Assembly: GCA_028287115.1 (NCBI GenBank)
Contig: JAQBQF010000307.1
Span: forward strand, 1 to 64,000
Source: Myxococcales bacterium
GTDB lineage: Bacteria; Myxococcota_A; Polyangia; Haliangiales; Haliangiaceae
Direction of reading: 5' to 3'
Length of the DNA: 64,000 nucleotides
The position numbers and the translations under genes were made by a program. Shown in pieces: positions 6,858-16,135 of this stretch; positions within the stretch are counted from its first letter, which is position 1; every line of letters begins with the position of its first letter. The notes beneath the pieces are model-generated. The model had not been told where the DNA came from and made no database searches. It saw only the letters and a list, made by a program, of their open reading frames with translations.

Positions 6858-8879
6858 CTATCCGCCGAGCGCTGGCACATCCTCGCACGCGGCGCGGAGC
6901 AGGGCCGCGACGATGCCCTCGGGCGCCGTCGCCTCGAAGTACGCGACATCCGCGACGATCACGAGCTTGCCGCGAGCCCGCGAGATGCTGACGTTCAGCA
7001 AATTCGGCGCGTCGCCGAGGAGCGCGCTCTGCCGCATCGGGGCGGCGTCGACCAGATCGATGATCACGACGTCGCATTCGCGGCCTTGAAAGCGGTGGAT
7101 CGTGCTGCACTCGACGGCGTCCGCGATCCGGCGCGCGGCGAGCAACCTGCGGAGCTCGGCGGCGTGCGCCGCATACGGCGTGATCACGGCGACCGAGGCC
7201 GCGCCGGCCTGGACGGCCTCGAGGGCGAGGTCCGCGGTGATCACCGCCGAGGCAGGATTGAGGCGCGAGCTACCCTTCGCACTGCGCTCGCACGTGGTCC
7301 GCGACCGGGTATCGACGACGACGAGCGGCTTGCCGGCGAACGGCGCGCGCGCGGCGATCGCCTCGGTCGCGGCTCGATCCGCGCGATGCGCGAGCCGGCT
7401 TCCGTAGAACAACCGGCCGACGAGGTCACCGATCGCCGGATGCATCCGGTACTGGACCTCGAGCATCGCGACGACGTCCGAGTGTTCGGGATCGGGGATC
7501 GTCACGTCGAAGATGTTGCGGCCGATCGAACGCCGAACGAGCTCGCTGTCGGCCTGGACGATCGGCGGTAGCTGGCGCGGATCACCGACGACGATCGCAC
7601 GCTCGCGCGCCAACGTCGCGGCATAGAACAGCGGCGGCAGCGTCGCCATGCCGGCCTCCTCCGCGATCAACACATCGAAGCGCTGGTCCGCCATCAACGG
7701 CGAGAGATACGCGTTCGTCAGCGTGCACATGATGATGCGGGCCTCGCCGACCAGTCGCACTTCGAGATCGCGATCGGCGGCGGCGTGGACGGCGACGCGC
7801 GCTCTCGCGAGCACCTGGACGCGCTCGAGCCGCGCGATCCGGAGCTCGATCACGCGGATCTGGGCGTGCGGCTCGAGCCGGGAGATCGCGTCGGCGAGTC
7901 CGGGGGGTGTTAGCGCGTTGGGGGCGGTTAGCGCGTTGGGGGGTGTTAGCGCGTTGAGGTCGAACACTCGCGCGAGGGCGCCGGCACGGAGGCTCGTGCG
8001 CGGCTCGCCGAACAGCGACTGCTGCGGCACGATGACGGCCGCGAGCTCGTCGAGCAGAGCGCGAGCGTAACGGACCGCCTGATCGACTTCGCCGATCCGC
8101 TTGCGCAGCCCATCGAGCGTCGCGCGATATGTGTCGTGCAGGCGATCGACGATGTCGCCGAGCTCGGCGCCGAACGTGTCGGCATCGCTCCGGCCGAGCC
8201 GGATCGCGGTCCCGGCGGCGACCGCGTCTGCGAACCAAGGGCGGACGGCGAGCTTCGCGAGGACCTGGTCGATCGCGGCGTTCGTCGTCGATGCGAGCAG
8301 GATCCGCTTGCCCTGGGCGAGCAGCTCCTCGATCACGTGGGTGAGCGTGACGGTCTTGCCGGTGCCAGGCGGTCCCCAGATGAAGGCGAGCGAGCTGTCG
8401 CTGCACAGCTGGACGGCGGCACGCTGGCTCGGATCGAGTGCCGCGTGATCGCAGCGCAACTGCGTCGCGAGGTGGGTCGCAGGTTGCTTGCCGAACAGCG
8501 CGAGCGCCGTGCCGACCGCGTGGCGCTCGGGGGTGATCGCATCGAGCGCCTGGACCATTCGGTCGTAGAGAAACCATGGCGCGAGCTGCAGCGTGATCGG
8601 TGGGGCTGCGAGATCGATCGGCTGGCTCGCGGCGAGCGTGATCCGGCGATCGTCCACGCGCTCGATCGTCACGCGTTGATCGCCGCGCGGCGTGCGCAGC
8701 GTGCAGGCGGTGCCGGACATCGGCGGGTCCTGAACGTCGAATGCATAGCGAAGCGCGCCGAGGTCCTCGCCGCGGGAGAGCGCAAGCTCGTCGACCTTCG
8801 ACGCCTTTTGCATCGCGGCGACCTCGCCTTCGATCCCGCGCTTGAACGCGGCGACGAACCGAGGGAGCAGCTCCGACAT
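6858..8879 (-). CDS. Superfamily-1 helicase of the DNA2/NAM7/UPF1 type
   Basis: The 673-residue protein carries the SF1 ATPase motifs in order: Walker A GPPGTGKT (169-176), motif Ia with STTNAAIDQVLAKL, a Walker B region DVLIAEEAGMATLPP, motif III VGDPRQLPP, motif IV QYRMHPAIGDLVG, motif V STIHRFQGRECDVV and motif VI NVSISRARGKLVIV. The N-terminal 150 residues form the small barrel usual in these enzymes. Walker B reads EEAG where DEAG is typical. A Pro/Ala/Leu insert made of three 18-bp repeats lies in the 1B/stalk region. I chose the ATG at 8879 because upstream codons are non-conserved and collide with the divergent kinase promoter. It probably unwinds DNA or RNA. Confidence 0.9.
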   Translation of the reverse strand: MSELLPRFVAAFKRGIEGEVAAMQKASKVDELALSRGEDLGALRYAFDVQDPPMSGTACTLRTPRGDQRVTIERVDDRRITLAASQPIDLAAPPITLQLAPWFLYDRMVQALDAITPERHAVGTALALFGKQPATHLATQLRCDHAALDPSQRAAVQLCSDSSLAFIWGPPGTGKTVTLTHVIEELLAQGKRILLASTTNAAIDQVLAKLAVRPWFADAVAAGTAIRLGRSDADTFGAELGDIVDRLHDTYRATLDGLRKRIGEVDQAVRYARALLDELAAVIVPQQSLFGEPRTSLRAGALARVFDLNALTPPNALTAPNALTPPGLADAISRLEPHAQIRVIELRIARLERVQVLARARVAVHAAADRDLEVRLVGEARIIMCTLTNAYLSPLMADQRFDVLIAEEAGMATLPPLFYAATLARERAIVVGDPRQLPPIVQADSELVRRSIGRNIFDVTIPDPEHSDVVAMLEVQYRMHPAIGDLVGRLFYGSRLAHRADRAATEAIAARAPFAGKPLVVVDTRSRTTCERSAKGSSRLNPASAVITADLALEAVQAGAASVAVITPYAAHAAELRRLLAARRIADAVECSTIHRFQGRECDVVIIDLVDAAPMRQSALLGDAPNLLNVSISRARGKLVIVADVAYFEATAPEGIVAALLRAACEDVPALGG
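7903..7956 (-). repeat. Three in-frame 18-bp repeats within the helicase gene
   Basis: Units at 7903-7920, 7921-7938 and 7939-7956 share a GGTTAGCGCGTTGGGG-like core (TGTTAGCGCG or GGTTAGCGCG) and differ at two positions. Read on the coding strand they insert NALTPP-NALTAP-NALTPP between DLNALTPP and GLADAI. The multiple-of-three length keeps the helicase open. The core resembles the 15-bp repeats at 16051-16095. Confidence 0.85.
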
Positions 8880-8964
8880 GGGACCCTCGACTCTCGCCAA
8901 CCTACTCGGGATCGGTCCAGTGTTGGAGAGCCCAACGATCGCAACAACGGCGTATCCTTCCCGC

Positions 8965-10695
8965 GTGGGGGCCGACGAGGATGACATCAGGACGCAGACC
9001 TCGTCGTCCAAGCTCCGCATCGAGGATCTGCGCACGACGCTTCCGCGCGCGCTGACCAAGCCGCCACCGACGACGCCGCCGCCCTCCTCGGCGACCACCG
9101 GATCCGGGTCGACGACCGTCGGCTCGCCGCTCGAGGCGCTCGAGCGCGACGAGATCCTTCGCACGCGCCGGTTCTGTTTCGTCGGGATCGCGATCGCGCT
9201 GTTCGGTGCAGCATCGGTCCCGCTGTTGCCCGGCGATCCGACCGCGACGACGCTGCTGTTGTCCGCGGTCGGCGTCGCGATCGTCGCGATGCTGTTCTTG
9301 CTGATGCGAACGTACGATCCGCTCGAGTTCCGAAAGCCGAGCACGTCGCTCGGCTGGTTCGTTCCGGCGGCGTGCGTGACGACCGCCATCCCGTACTTCG
9401 GGTGCTTCTCGCCCGCACCGCTGATCCTCGTGCTCGGCATCTACTTCACCGGCCTCGGCAAGAGCTCGCGCTTGGCGTTCGCCGTTTACGCGACGTGCGC
9501 CGGAATGCAGGCGTTCGTCGCGGGGCTCGTGATCGCGGGCGTACGGGATACCGGCCTCGTGCGCGCACCGGACCTGACGCGTCGCGATCAGCTCGTGCTT
9601 CAGATCGTCGTCCAGATCGTGCTCGCCGCGACGCTGCTCACCGCGCGGATGTCGCGCCGCACGGCCTTGGTCGCGGTCGGCGAGCTCGAGCGTGCGGTTC
9701 GCGTCGCGGCGCATCGCGAAGCGCTGCTGCTCGAAGCGCGAGAAGAGCTCGAGCGCGCGTTGCGCTCGGGACGCGGACGGTTCAGCGATCAGACGATCGG
9801 CGGTTACAGGCTCGGCGCGGTGCTCGGCCGCGGCGCGATGGGTGAGGTCTACGAAGCGGCGCCTGCGGACGCAGCGCAGGGCCCCGTCGCGATCAAGTTG
9901 TTGTCGCAGACCTCGCTCGGCAACGCGACGCACGTGCTGCGGTTCTTGCGCGAGCTCCGCACCGCCGCGGCGCTCGAGTCACCGAACGTCGTGCGCGTGA
10001 TCGAGGTCGGCGAGCAGCCGGTGCCTTATCTGGTGATGGAGCGGCTCGAGGGCATGACGCTCGGCGACCTGCTGCGCGGCCGAAAAGCGCTGAGCGGAGA
10101 CGAGGTGATCGATCTCGTCGCGCAGATCGGCAACGGAATCACCGCCGCTGCCCAGGCGGGCATCGTGCATCGCGATCTCAAGCCGCAGAACGTGTTCCTG
10201 CACCACGGCACGTGGAAGATCCTCGACTTCGGTGTCGCGCGCGGCATGGAACAAGGCGACACGCTGACCGCGGGTCACGTCGTCGGCACGCCCTCTTACA
10301 TGGCACCGGAGCAAGCGAGCGGTGGCAGCGTCGATCATCTGACGGATCTCTACGCGCTCGCCGCGATCGCCTATCGCGCGCTAACGGGATATCCGCCCTA
10401 CGCGGCCGGAGAGATCGCCGAGACACTGTATCGCGTCGTCCACACCGCGCCGCGCCGGCCGACCGACCTCGCGCCGCAGCTGCCCGCCGACGTCGACCTC
10501 GTGCTCGCGATCGCGCTCGCCAAGCAAGCGACCGACAGGTTTGCGAGCGCGGCGGACCTCGCCTCCGCGCTCGCTGCGGCGCTCGCCGGCAAGCTCCCCT
10601 ACTCGCTCCGTGCCCACGCCGAGACGCTCGTTCGCGCGGGCGCTTGGACCAGCGCACCGACGCGCCCGACGACCAGTCGCCTCCGCCTGCGGTGA
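8965..10695 (+). CDS. Ser/Thr protein kinase with N-terminal six-segment membrane domain
   Basis: The 576-residue product has an unusual order. A Pro/Thr-rich head (1-60) is followed by about six hydrophobic segments between residues 70 and 227, a short coiled linker (240-268, rich in Glu/Arg/Leu), and then a complete Hanks-type kinase (281-545). Catalytic elements are present: [10 protein letters not shown], Lys311 in VAIKLL, the HRDLKPQN loop, DFGVARG and MAPEQ. Most bacterial kinases carry the catalytic domain first. I start at the GTG at 8965; an in-frame ATG at 8842 would overlap the helicase gene. It shares an 85-base divergent promoter region with that gene. Confidence 0.88.
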   Translation: MGADEDDIRTQTSSSKLRIEDLRTTLPRALTKPPPTTPPPSSATTGSGSTTVGSPLEALERDEILRTRRFCFVGIAIALFGAASVPLLPGDPTATTLLLSAVGVAIVAMLFLLMRTYDPLEFRKPSTSLGWFVPAACVTTAIPYFGCFSPAPLILVLGIYFTGLGKSSRLAFAVYATCAGMQAFVAGLVIAGVRDTGLVRAPDLTRRDQLVLQIVVQIVLAATLLTARMSRRTALVAVGELERAVRVAAHREALLLEAREELERALRSGRGRFSDQTIGGYRLGAVLGRGAMGEVYEAAPADAAQGPVAIKLLSQTSLGNATHVLRFLRELRTAAALESPNVVRVIEVGEQPVPYLVMERLEGMTLGDLLRGRKALSGDEVIDLVAQIGNGITAAAQAGIVHRDLKPQNVFLHHGTWKILDFGVARGMEQGDTLTAGHVVGTPSYMAPEQASGGSVDHLTDLYALAAIAYRALTGYPPYAAGEIAETLYRVVHTAPRRPTDLAPQLPADVDLVLAIALAKQATDRFASAADLASALAAALAGKLPYSLRAHAETLVRAGAWTSAPTRPTTSRLRLR

Positions 10696-10699
10696 GAAA

Positions 10700-10776
<77 letters not shown>

Positions 10777-10862
10777 TTACGAACACTGGATACTTGGAAT
10801 GGCGCGACCTCGCAAGAGCTAACGCGAGAACCAGAAGCTTCGCGTGGACTTGCGAAACGACA

Positions 10863-10894
10863 AAGCCGCAACTGCATGGCTGCAGATGCGGCTT
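10863..10894 (-). terminator. Hairpin terminator of the exbB-exbD-exbD-lipoprotein operon
   Basis: An 8-base outer stem (10863-10870 with 10887-10894), one A-A mismatch, a 5-base inner stem (10872-10876 with 10881-10885) and a 4-base loop form a 32-base hairpin 19 bases past the lipoprotein stop. On the minus strand it is followed by a T-rich TGTCGTTTC. This fits an intrinsic terminator, although the U tract is interrupted. Confidence 0.7.
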
Positions 10895-10913
10895 CGAGCT
10901 GTCGGGTGACGGC

Positions 10914-13316
10914 TTAGCGACGCTTCGGCTTCGCAGCCGGCTTGGCAGGCGCCGCCTTCGCAGGCGCGGGCGCCGCCTTCGCAGGCGCGGGGGCGGCCTT
11001 CGCAGGCGCCGCGGGTGCAGGCGCTTCCTGCTTCTCGGCGGGCGCTTCCTTCTCGGGCGCTGGCGCAGGCTTCTTCTCGGGCGTGGGCGCAGGCGCGTCG
11101 GGCGTCGGGCTCGACGGCGTCTTGCCGCCGGCCCATGCGAAGTAGTTACGCAGCATCGTCGTCTCGAGGTTGAGATCGCCGAGCGTCGTCTTGCCCTCGC
11201 CTGCCTTGATGGCGACGTCGAGCTTCGCTTCGCAGTTGGCGCACGGGACCTTCGCGATCTTCGGTAGCGCGAGCAGGATGCTCTGACGGATCAACCGATC
11301 GTCGCTCTTGGCAGCTTCGAGCAGTGCATCGGTCATCGCGCCGGCCTTCTGGCCTTGCTTACCGAGCTCGAGCATCGCGCGCTCGATTTCACCTTCGAGG
11401 AGCCCGAGCTTCTCTTCCTTGCCCCAGTCCTTCAGGTCCTTGATGTAGGGCTTGAGGTTCTCGACCGCTTTGTCGGGCCCGGTCTTCATGTCGGCAGCGA
11501 GCTTCAGCGTGTCCGCGAAGCAGTTGATGTCCTTGCAGCGGATCGCGACCTCGATGCGCGCGATATGCGTCTGGAACATCCGGGCGTAGCCCTTGTAGGC
11601 CTTCGCAGCTGCATCGGCGCCCTTGAACGGACCGACGGCGGCCTTGTGCTTCGCCTTGGCGACCTTGAGCTCGTCTTCGGCTTTCTTCGCATTCTCCGTC
11701 GCTGCCTTGATCTCCGCAGCGCCCTTGTTCGGATCGTGCGTCGCCTTGAGCGCGTCGGACTTCGCCTCGTCGACCTTCTTCTTCGCCTTCTCGAACTCTT
11801 TGTCCGCGGCGTCGGCGTCGGTCTTGAACTTGCCGTCGGCTTCCTTGCGCTTCTTGTCGGAGGCGTCGAAGTACTTCTGTGCGAGGCCCTCGAGCACGCC
11901 GATGTTGCTCTTGTCGTGCGACAGGCGCGCGAACGCGAGTGCCGCCTCCGTGCGCAGGTTGTCGTCGGCCTTGTTGTCCGCGGCGATCGCGCCGAGCTCG
12001 GCGGCGCCGGTATCGTCACGCGTCAAGAACGGATAGGCCTGGATCGCGAGGATCTTCGTGCCGAGATCAGATTCGCCGCCGCCGCCGACGGGCGCGGCAT
12101 CGGGACACGTCTTGCCCTTCGGGCATTTTGCTTTGGGTGCGGCCGCCGGAGCGCCATGCCCCGCCCACATCGCGTGGATCTGCGGAGCGCCTTCGGGCGC
12201 GCCGATCTTGCGGAGCGCGTCGAAGATCGCGTTGTACTGCGTGTTCGGGCTCGGCTGATCGTCCTGGTAGTAGACGGGCAGCGCCGGACGCCGCAGCGCG
12301 ACGAGCAGATCGGGCACCGATGCCGGATCGTAGAAGTCGCCGAGCACGACGGCCGGATAGAAGTCCTTCGCCGAGACGCTCTGGCACTGCTCCTGTGGCG
12401 CGTCGTTCTTGTCGCCGCAATACTTGTCGAGGCGCAGATCCTTGAACAGCTGGTTGACCTCCGCGTGCTCGCCGCGGAGAACCTTGCGGAGCTCGGCCTC
12501 GGCGGTCGGGCCGCTCGCGACGAGCGCGCGGCGAACCTGCGTGAACAGCTCGGGCGTGCGATAGAGCGACAGCACGAGCTTGCTCGTCGCCGACGGCACG
12601 CGCAGCTCCGACAGCGAGTTGATCGAGGCGCCGGTGACGCCGAGGAACAGGCCGAACTTCTCTTCGAGCGAGCGGCCGGTCTCTTTGTCCTTGGCGGTGC
12701 GCGGATGCGGAGGCGGCTCGCGATCGATGATCTTGAGCAGCGCCGCGGCCGCCTTGGCCTTCTCGTCGCCGTCGAACTTGCCCATCGCGCGGATCGCCGC
12801 GACCTGAGCCTGGAACAGCTTCTTCGTGACCGGCTTCGCGGCGAGATCGATCAGCGCATCGAGACCCGCGGGCAGCTTTGCTTCGCCGAGTGCGTCCGCA
12901 GCTTTCTGCGCGCTATCGACGGAGCGCGGGTTGGCCTCGTCGACGTCGAGCAACGCCTTCGACAGATAAGGCATCGCCTTGTCCCAGCTCGCGGGACGAC
13001 CGTTCGCGTGGCCGCTCTGGCCATCGTAGTCGGTCATGTGCTCGTCATCGGCCTGCTTCGCCGTCAGCGGACGAGACAGACCGATGATGATCTGAAGCAA
13101 CCGAACCGGCTTGCCCTGATCGAGCCAGGCGTCACCGAGCGCGGGAATCGCGTCTGGATTGCCGAGCTGTTCGAGTTGCGTCTGGGCCCGCTCGGACTCC
13201 TTTTGATCGCCCAGCTTCTTGGTCCACGTCTTGTAGCTGTAGGGGTCATCTGGGCAGCCTGTGAGGCCAACGAGCAACCCCGCCGCCAGTAGGACGGCGG
13301 AAACGAGTCGAGTCAT
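10914..13316 (-). CDS. Large HEAT-like, Lys/Ala-rich lipoprotein of an ExbBD operon
   Basis: The 800-residue product starts with a lipoprotein signal (LLVGLTGC, then PDDPYSYKTW). Repeated helical pairs suggest HEAT-like repeats: IPALGDAWLD, GLDALIDLA and VPDLLVAL, then a later segment near the C-terminus. A central Lys/Ala/Glu-rich coiled-coil stretch (roughly 480-570) separates them. Four Cys pairs (YCGD..EQC, CPKGKTC, CKDINC, CANC) could form disulfides. The C-terminal 85 residues are a Pro/Ala/Lys repeat (APAKAAP units). It is the last gene of the operon, 11 bases after exbD. I infer a periplasmic partner of the proton-driven ExbBD motor. I do not recognise a named family. Confidence 0.75.
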   Translation of the reverse strand: MTRLVSAVLLAAGLLVGLTGCPDDPYSYKTWTKKLGDQKESERAQTQLEQLGNPDAIPALGDAWLDQGKPVRLLQIIIGLSRPLTAKQADDEHMTDYDGQSGHANGRPASWDKAMPYLSKALLDVDEANPRSVDSAQKAADALGEAKLPAGLDALIDLAAKPVTKKLFQAQVAAIRAMGKFDGDEKAKAAAALLKIIDREPPPHPRTAKDKETGRSLEEKFGLFLGVTGASINSLSELRVPSATSKLVLSLYRTPELFTQVRRALVASGPTAEAELRKVLRGEHAEVNQLFKDLRLDKYCGDKNDAPQEQCQSVSAKDFYPAVVLGDFYDPASVPDLLVALRRPALPVYYQDDQPSPNTQYNAIFDALRKIGAPEGAPQIHAMWAGHGAPAAAPKAKCPKGKTCPDAAPVGGGGESDLGTKILAIQAYPFLTRDDTGAAELGAIAADNKADDNLRTEAALAFARLSHDKSNIGVLEGLAQKYFDASDKKRKEADGKFKTDADAADKEFEKAKKKVDEAKSDALKATHDPNKGAAEIKAATENAKKAEDELKVAKAKHKAAVGPFKGADAAAKAYKGYARMFQTHIARIEVAIRCKDINCFADTLKLAADMKTGPDKAVENLKPYIKDLKDWGKEEKLGLLEGEIERAMLELGKQGQKAGAMTDALLEAAKSDDRLIRQSILLALPKIAKVPCANCEAKLDVAIKAGEGKTTLGDLNLETTMLRNYFAWAGGKTPSSPTPDAPAPTPEKKPAPAPEKEAPAEKQEAPAPAAPAKAAPAPAKAAPAPAKAAPAKPAAKPKRR

Positions 13317-13327
13317 GACGAGCTCCC

Positions 13328-13939
13328 TTACTTATTCTTGACGGCGAACAAGAGGTTGTCGAACCCAGCAAGTTTCGCCGTGTTCACGATCTTGTTGATG
13401 AGTCGCACGTCGGTTGCCTCGTCTGCTTGAAGGATGGCAAGACCGTCGGGGCAGATGTGACCCGGCGTTGGCCGGATGTTCTGCTTCGCGTCCTCGCACG
13501 CCTTCGCGAGATCCTTCGGGAGCTTGCCCATGCCGACTTCTTCTTTGATCTTCTTCGCCGCGGCATCGAGGCGCTCGTAGAGCGCGTCGATCTTGAACGT
13601 CGGCGAATCATCACGAAGAACGCTATCGGTCGTCGCGACGAGCTGACCTTGATACGTGATCTCGGTCTTCGTCACGATGATGACGGGAGCTTGCTGCAAG
13701 GTTTCACGCGCCTCGGCGATCGGCAGATCGAGACCCTTTTGAGCCTGGAGCAGCTGACCGGTCGAAGAGAACACCATCAGGAGGAACGTCACCAAGATCG
13801 TCATCATGTCGACGAACGGGGTGAGGTTCAGCGCGATGTTCGTAGACGCGCCACCCGCGGCGGCGCTGCCACTCTTCTTGACGAGATGTTTGAAAGGTAC
13901 TGACTTGTAGAGGCGAGAGCCTGCTGAATGTACCGGCAT
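13328..13939 (-). CDS. ExbD/TolR-family motor subunit, copy 2 of the operon
   Basis: ExbD/TolR proteins pair with ExbB/TolQ to turn the proton gradient into work across the envelope. The 203-residue product has a basic cytoplasmic N-terminus and one membrane segment, NIALNLTPFVDMMTILVTFL, with the expected protonatable Asp after PFV. A periplasmic domain ends in a RLINKIVNTAKLAGFDNLLF helix-strand typical of the family. A Cys pair (KACEDAK and HICPDGL) in an insertion of the periplasmic domain is not usual. The gene starts nine bases after the preceding exbD. Confidence 0.9.
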   Translation of the reverse strand: MPVHSAGSRLYKSVPFKHLVKKSGSAAAGGASTNIALNLTPFVDMMTILVTFLLMVFSSTGQLLQAQKGLDLPIAEARETLQQAPVIIVTKTEITYQGQLVATTDSVLRDDSPTFKIDALYERLDAAAKKIKEEVGMGKLPKDLAKACEDAKQNIRPTPGHICPDGLAILQADEATDVRLINKIVNTAKLAGFDNLLFAVKNK

Positions 13940-13948
13940 GGTCCGCTC

Positions 13949-14458
13949 CTACATCTGTGGCCGCGCGGCGAGTCCCGCGGGGTCGGTTAGTCCGACGTCG
14001 ATGAACCCGACCTTCACGGCGATGTCCATGGCGTGGATGATGTCCTGATACTCGACCGGCGCCTGTGACGTCGACTCGGCGGCGATCTCGAGATCCGTGC
14101 GATCGGCAAAGAAGGCCGAGGCCTTGTGTTGCTTAAGCGTGGTCTCGAACTTTTCCCAGTCTTGCTGGTTATCGGGCTTCTTCCCGATGTCTTCGAACTC
14201 GTTGACGCGCGAGAGCCCGATCCAGATGTGATCGGCCTGTACGAGCACGGACAGCGTCACGTGCTCGTCGTCGGTGATCACGTTCTGGGTGTCTCGCGTC
14301 TTGCCCTTCGGCTGGATGTTAATCTGGGCAATGTTGACCCAGACTGCAGTGACCAGAAGGAAGGCCGTCAAGCAGCTCATCAGGTCGATGAACGGCACGA
14401 TGTTCAGCTCGACGTTAACGCTGCCTTTGCCCCCGCCGGTTCCTACTGATGCGCCCAT
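13949..14458 (-). CDS. ExbD/TolR-family motor subunit, copy 1 of the operon
   Basis: The 169-residue product has a Gly-rich N-terminus and the membrane segment VELNIVPFIDLMSCLTAFLL with the essential Asp. The periplasmic domain ends in IIHAMDIAVKVGFIDVGL. A strong ribosome-binding site (GGAGGAGG) precedes the ATG. The membrane segment is identical over 29 residues (GSVNVELN through VTAVW) to that of the ExbD encoded at 20340-20798, while the rest has diverged, so the two genes are recent paralogues. Confidence 0.92.
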   Translation of the reverse strand: MGASVGTGGGKGSVNVELNIVPFIDLMSCLTAFLLVTAVWVNIAQINIQPKGKTRDTQNVITDDEHVTLSVLVQADHIWIGLSRVNEFEDIGKKPDNQQDWEKFETTLKQHKASAFFADRTDLEIAAESTSQAPVEYQDIIHAMDIAVKVGFIDVGLTDPAGLAARPQM

Positions 14459-14502
14459 GGGTAAACCTCCTCCGGAACGATGATCGTCGGTTAAGAGGGG
14501 AG

Positions 14503-15144
14503 TTACGCCTGTGGCTGCATCTGGGCGCGGTGCGACGTCACGAGATTGACGACCTGGACCGTCACCTCGTTGATGTCGTCGACGACATGCGTGGTCTTGC
14601 CCTGGAGGAGCGAGTAACCAAGCAGACCGATCAGCGACGTACCGATACCGAACGCGGTGCAGTTCAGAGCTTCTGCAATACCGTTCGCGAGCTCGGTCGC
14701 CTTGTTGCCGCCTTCGTCGCTACCGACGGAGCCGAACGACTTGATCATACCGGAGATGGTGCCGAGGAGACCGGCCATAACCGCGAAGTTCGCGGTCATT
14801 GCCAAGTAGGGCGTACGCGCCTGGATCTTGGGGAGCTCGCGGAGCGCCGCCTCGTCCATCGCGGACTGGACTTCGTCATCGCTCTTGTTGAACTTCATGA
14901 GACCGGCTTGAACGATGCGCGTCATCGGCGTCGGGTTACCCGAGCAGACTTTGATCGCGCCCTGAACGTTGCCGCTCATGACTTGGCTCTTGAGGAGGGC
15001 AAGGAGCTTGTCCTTGTCGACCGATGCGCGGAACAGATAAACCGCACGCTCCACGATGATCGCGATGGTCACGACCGACGTGAAAAGGATGGGCCACATG
15101 CCCCATCCACCTTTGTGAAACGCGGTCGAAATAGCGGTCAACAT
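14503..15144 (-). CDS. MotA/TolQ/ExbB-family proton channel
   Basis: The 213-residue product is the channel partner of the two downstream ExbD proteins. It has a first membrane helix (MWPILFTSVVTIAIIVERAV), a cytoplasmic loop and two further helices. The second is NFAVMAGLLGTISGMIKSF, with the TolQ/ExbB signature GLLGTxxGM. The third is ALNCTAFGIGTSLIGLLGYS, with the conserved Thr. A clear GGAGG lies ten bases before the ATG. It is the first gene of the operon. One TolQ-like plus two TolR-like proteins is also the composition of the AglRQS gliding motor of Myxococcus, but similar sets serve other transport tasks. Confidence 0.92.
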   Translation of the reverse strand: MLTAISTAFHKGGWGMWPILFTSVVTIAIIVERAVYLFRASVDKDKLLALLKSQVMSGNVQGAIKVCSGNPTPMTRIVQAGLMKFNKSDDEVQSAMDEAALRELPKIQARTPYLAMTANFAVMAGLLGTISGMIKSFGSVGSDEGGNKATELANGIAEALNCTAFGIGTSLIGLLGYSLLQGKTTHVVDDINEVTVQVVNLVTSHRAQMQPQA

Positions 15145-15376
15145 TTACAAGTCCTCCAAAGACGTTGAGACAGGTGGTGGCTCGGTCGGCTGTGCAAAGA
15201 GAGATCCACGCAGCAACCATTGAACATGACAGGGGGCTCGATGTGGGTGCCCTGGGAGATCGCCGTAGCATCTCGGGACGTATCGGGTCAAAAAGCTACG
15301 GTCCCGAAATCGTTGCACGATTTGCGCAGTGCATCACGTCGATGGAACTTGGGTTAGCCTGGGTTGTCTAGAGCAT
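15145..15376. promoter_or_regulatory. Divergent promoter region with an inverted repeat
   Basis: These 232 bases separate the exbB operon from the divergent membrane-anchored protein gene. TCGGGAC (15273-15279) and GTCCCGA (15301-15307) form a 7-base inverted repeat around a run of A residues. On the minus strand TTGACC sits inside it (TTTTTGACCCGATACG), in a position that could be a -35 box for exbB. No convincing -10 was found, so this remains a suggestion. Confidence 0.35.
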
Positions 15377-16024
15377 ATGAAGGTGCCGCGGTTTGTAGGC
15401 TTGGTGGATCTGGGGATCATGGTCGTGGTCGCGGTCGCGATCTTTCTGCCGCCCCGTGAAATGTTCGCGGCGTCCGCGTTCAAAGGCGACGAGACCAAGC
15501 AGTTCGCGATCGCGTACTCGGAGGCACGCACGATGGCAGCTCCGCAGGACGGTCGCGCGATCGAGGATCTGTCACGGCGGCTCGGCGAGGTCGGCTTCAA
15601 GGACTGGGCGATCGACAATGCGATCAAAGGGAGCGAGCGCGCGAAGCAGTCGCCGACACGGTGGCGTGCGCTGCTCGCGGCATCGGTCGCGTATGTCGAT
15701 CGACTCGATGTCGTGCCCGCGCTCGACTATGCAGACAAGGCGCTCGCCGCGTGCGAGGTCTCGCAGGAGCAAGGCAGCGTCAGCGCATGCCCGTGCTTCG
15801 AAGCGGTTCGCTTGCGGCTCTACGAGCAACACCTCGCAGCAGGCGTCAAGTCGGGCATCGATCCGCGCCATGATCCGGTCGGCTTTCGCAAGGCCGGTGA
15901 ATCCGCGCTGCGCTCGATCCGGCTCAAGACCGGCGACCGCGAGCGTGGGAGCGCATCGGGCAGTGGGACGGGAAGTAACGCCCCAGCAAGTGGCGGCTCC
16001 GGCAGCACTCCAAGCGCGCCGTAA
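15377..16024 (+). CDS. Membrane-anchored protein, TPR-like, unknown function
   Basis: The 215-residue product has a single N-terminal membrane segment (LVDLGIMVVVAVAIFLPP) without a clear cleavage site. An alpha-helical region follows that resembles tetratricopeptide pairs (RWRALLAASVAYVDRLDVVP, then ALDYADKALAACEV), including a CPCFEAVRLRLYEQ segment. The C-terminal 35 residues are a Gly/Ser/Ala linker. I start at the ATG at 15377, just before the hydrophobic segment. It probably faces the periplasm from the inner membrane. No family is recognised. Confidence 0.7.
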   Translation: MKVPRFVGLVDLGIMVVVAVAIFLPPREMFAASAFKGDETKQFAIAYSEARTMAAPQDGRAIEDLSRRLGEVGFKDWAIDNAIKGSERAKQSPTRWRALLAASVAYVDRLDVVPALDYADKALAACEVSQEQGSVSACPCFEAVRLRLYEQHLAAGVKSGIDPRHDPVGFRKAGESALRSIRLKTGDRERGSASGSGTGSNAPASGGSGSTPSAP

Positions 16025-16050
16025 CGCGCGTCGGCGCACATGGGTCGCGC

Positions 16051-16095
16051 GAACACCCGTCGCGTTAACGCCCGTCGCGCTAACACCCGTCGCGC
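16051..16095. repeat. Three tandem 15-bp repeats
   Basis: Units at 16051-16065, 16066-16080 and 16081-16095 follow the pattern (G/T)AAC(A/G)CCCGTCGCG(T/C). They fill the gap between the membrane-anchored protein and the protease gene. On the opposite strand the units read GGGTGTTAGCGCG, the same core as the repeats inside the helicase gene. Confidence 0.8.
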
Positions 16096-16135
16096 GGTTA
16101 TGGTTGCCCGAGACAGAGCGGGCTATGATCCGGGT

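Noticed and set aside
11355-13292. Open frame of 645 codons opposite the HEAT-like lipoprotein
   Set aside because: It has low-complexity Arg/Leu/Glu content and no domain, while the minus-strand frame has a lipobox and sits in a tight operon.
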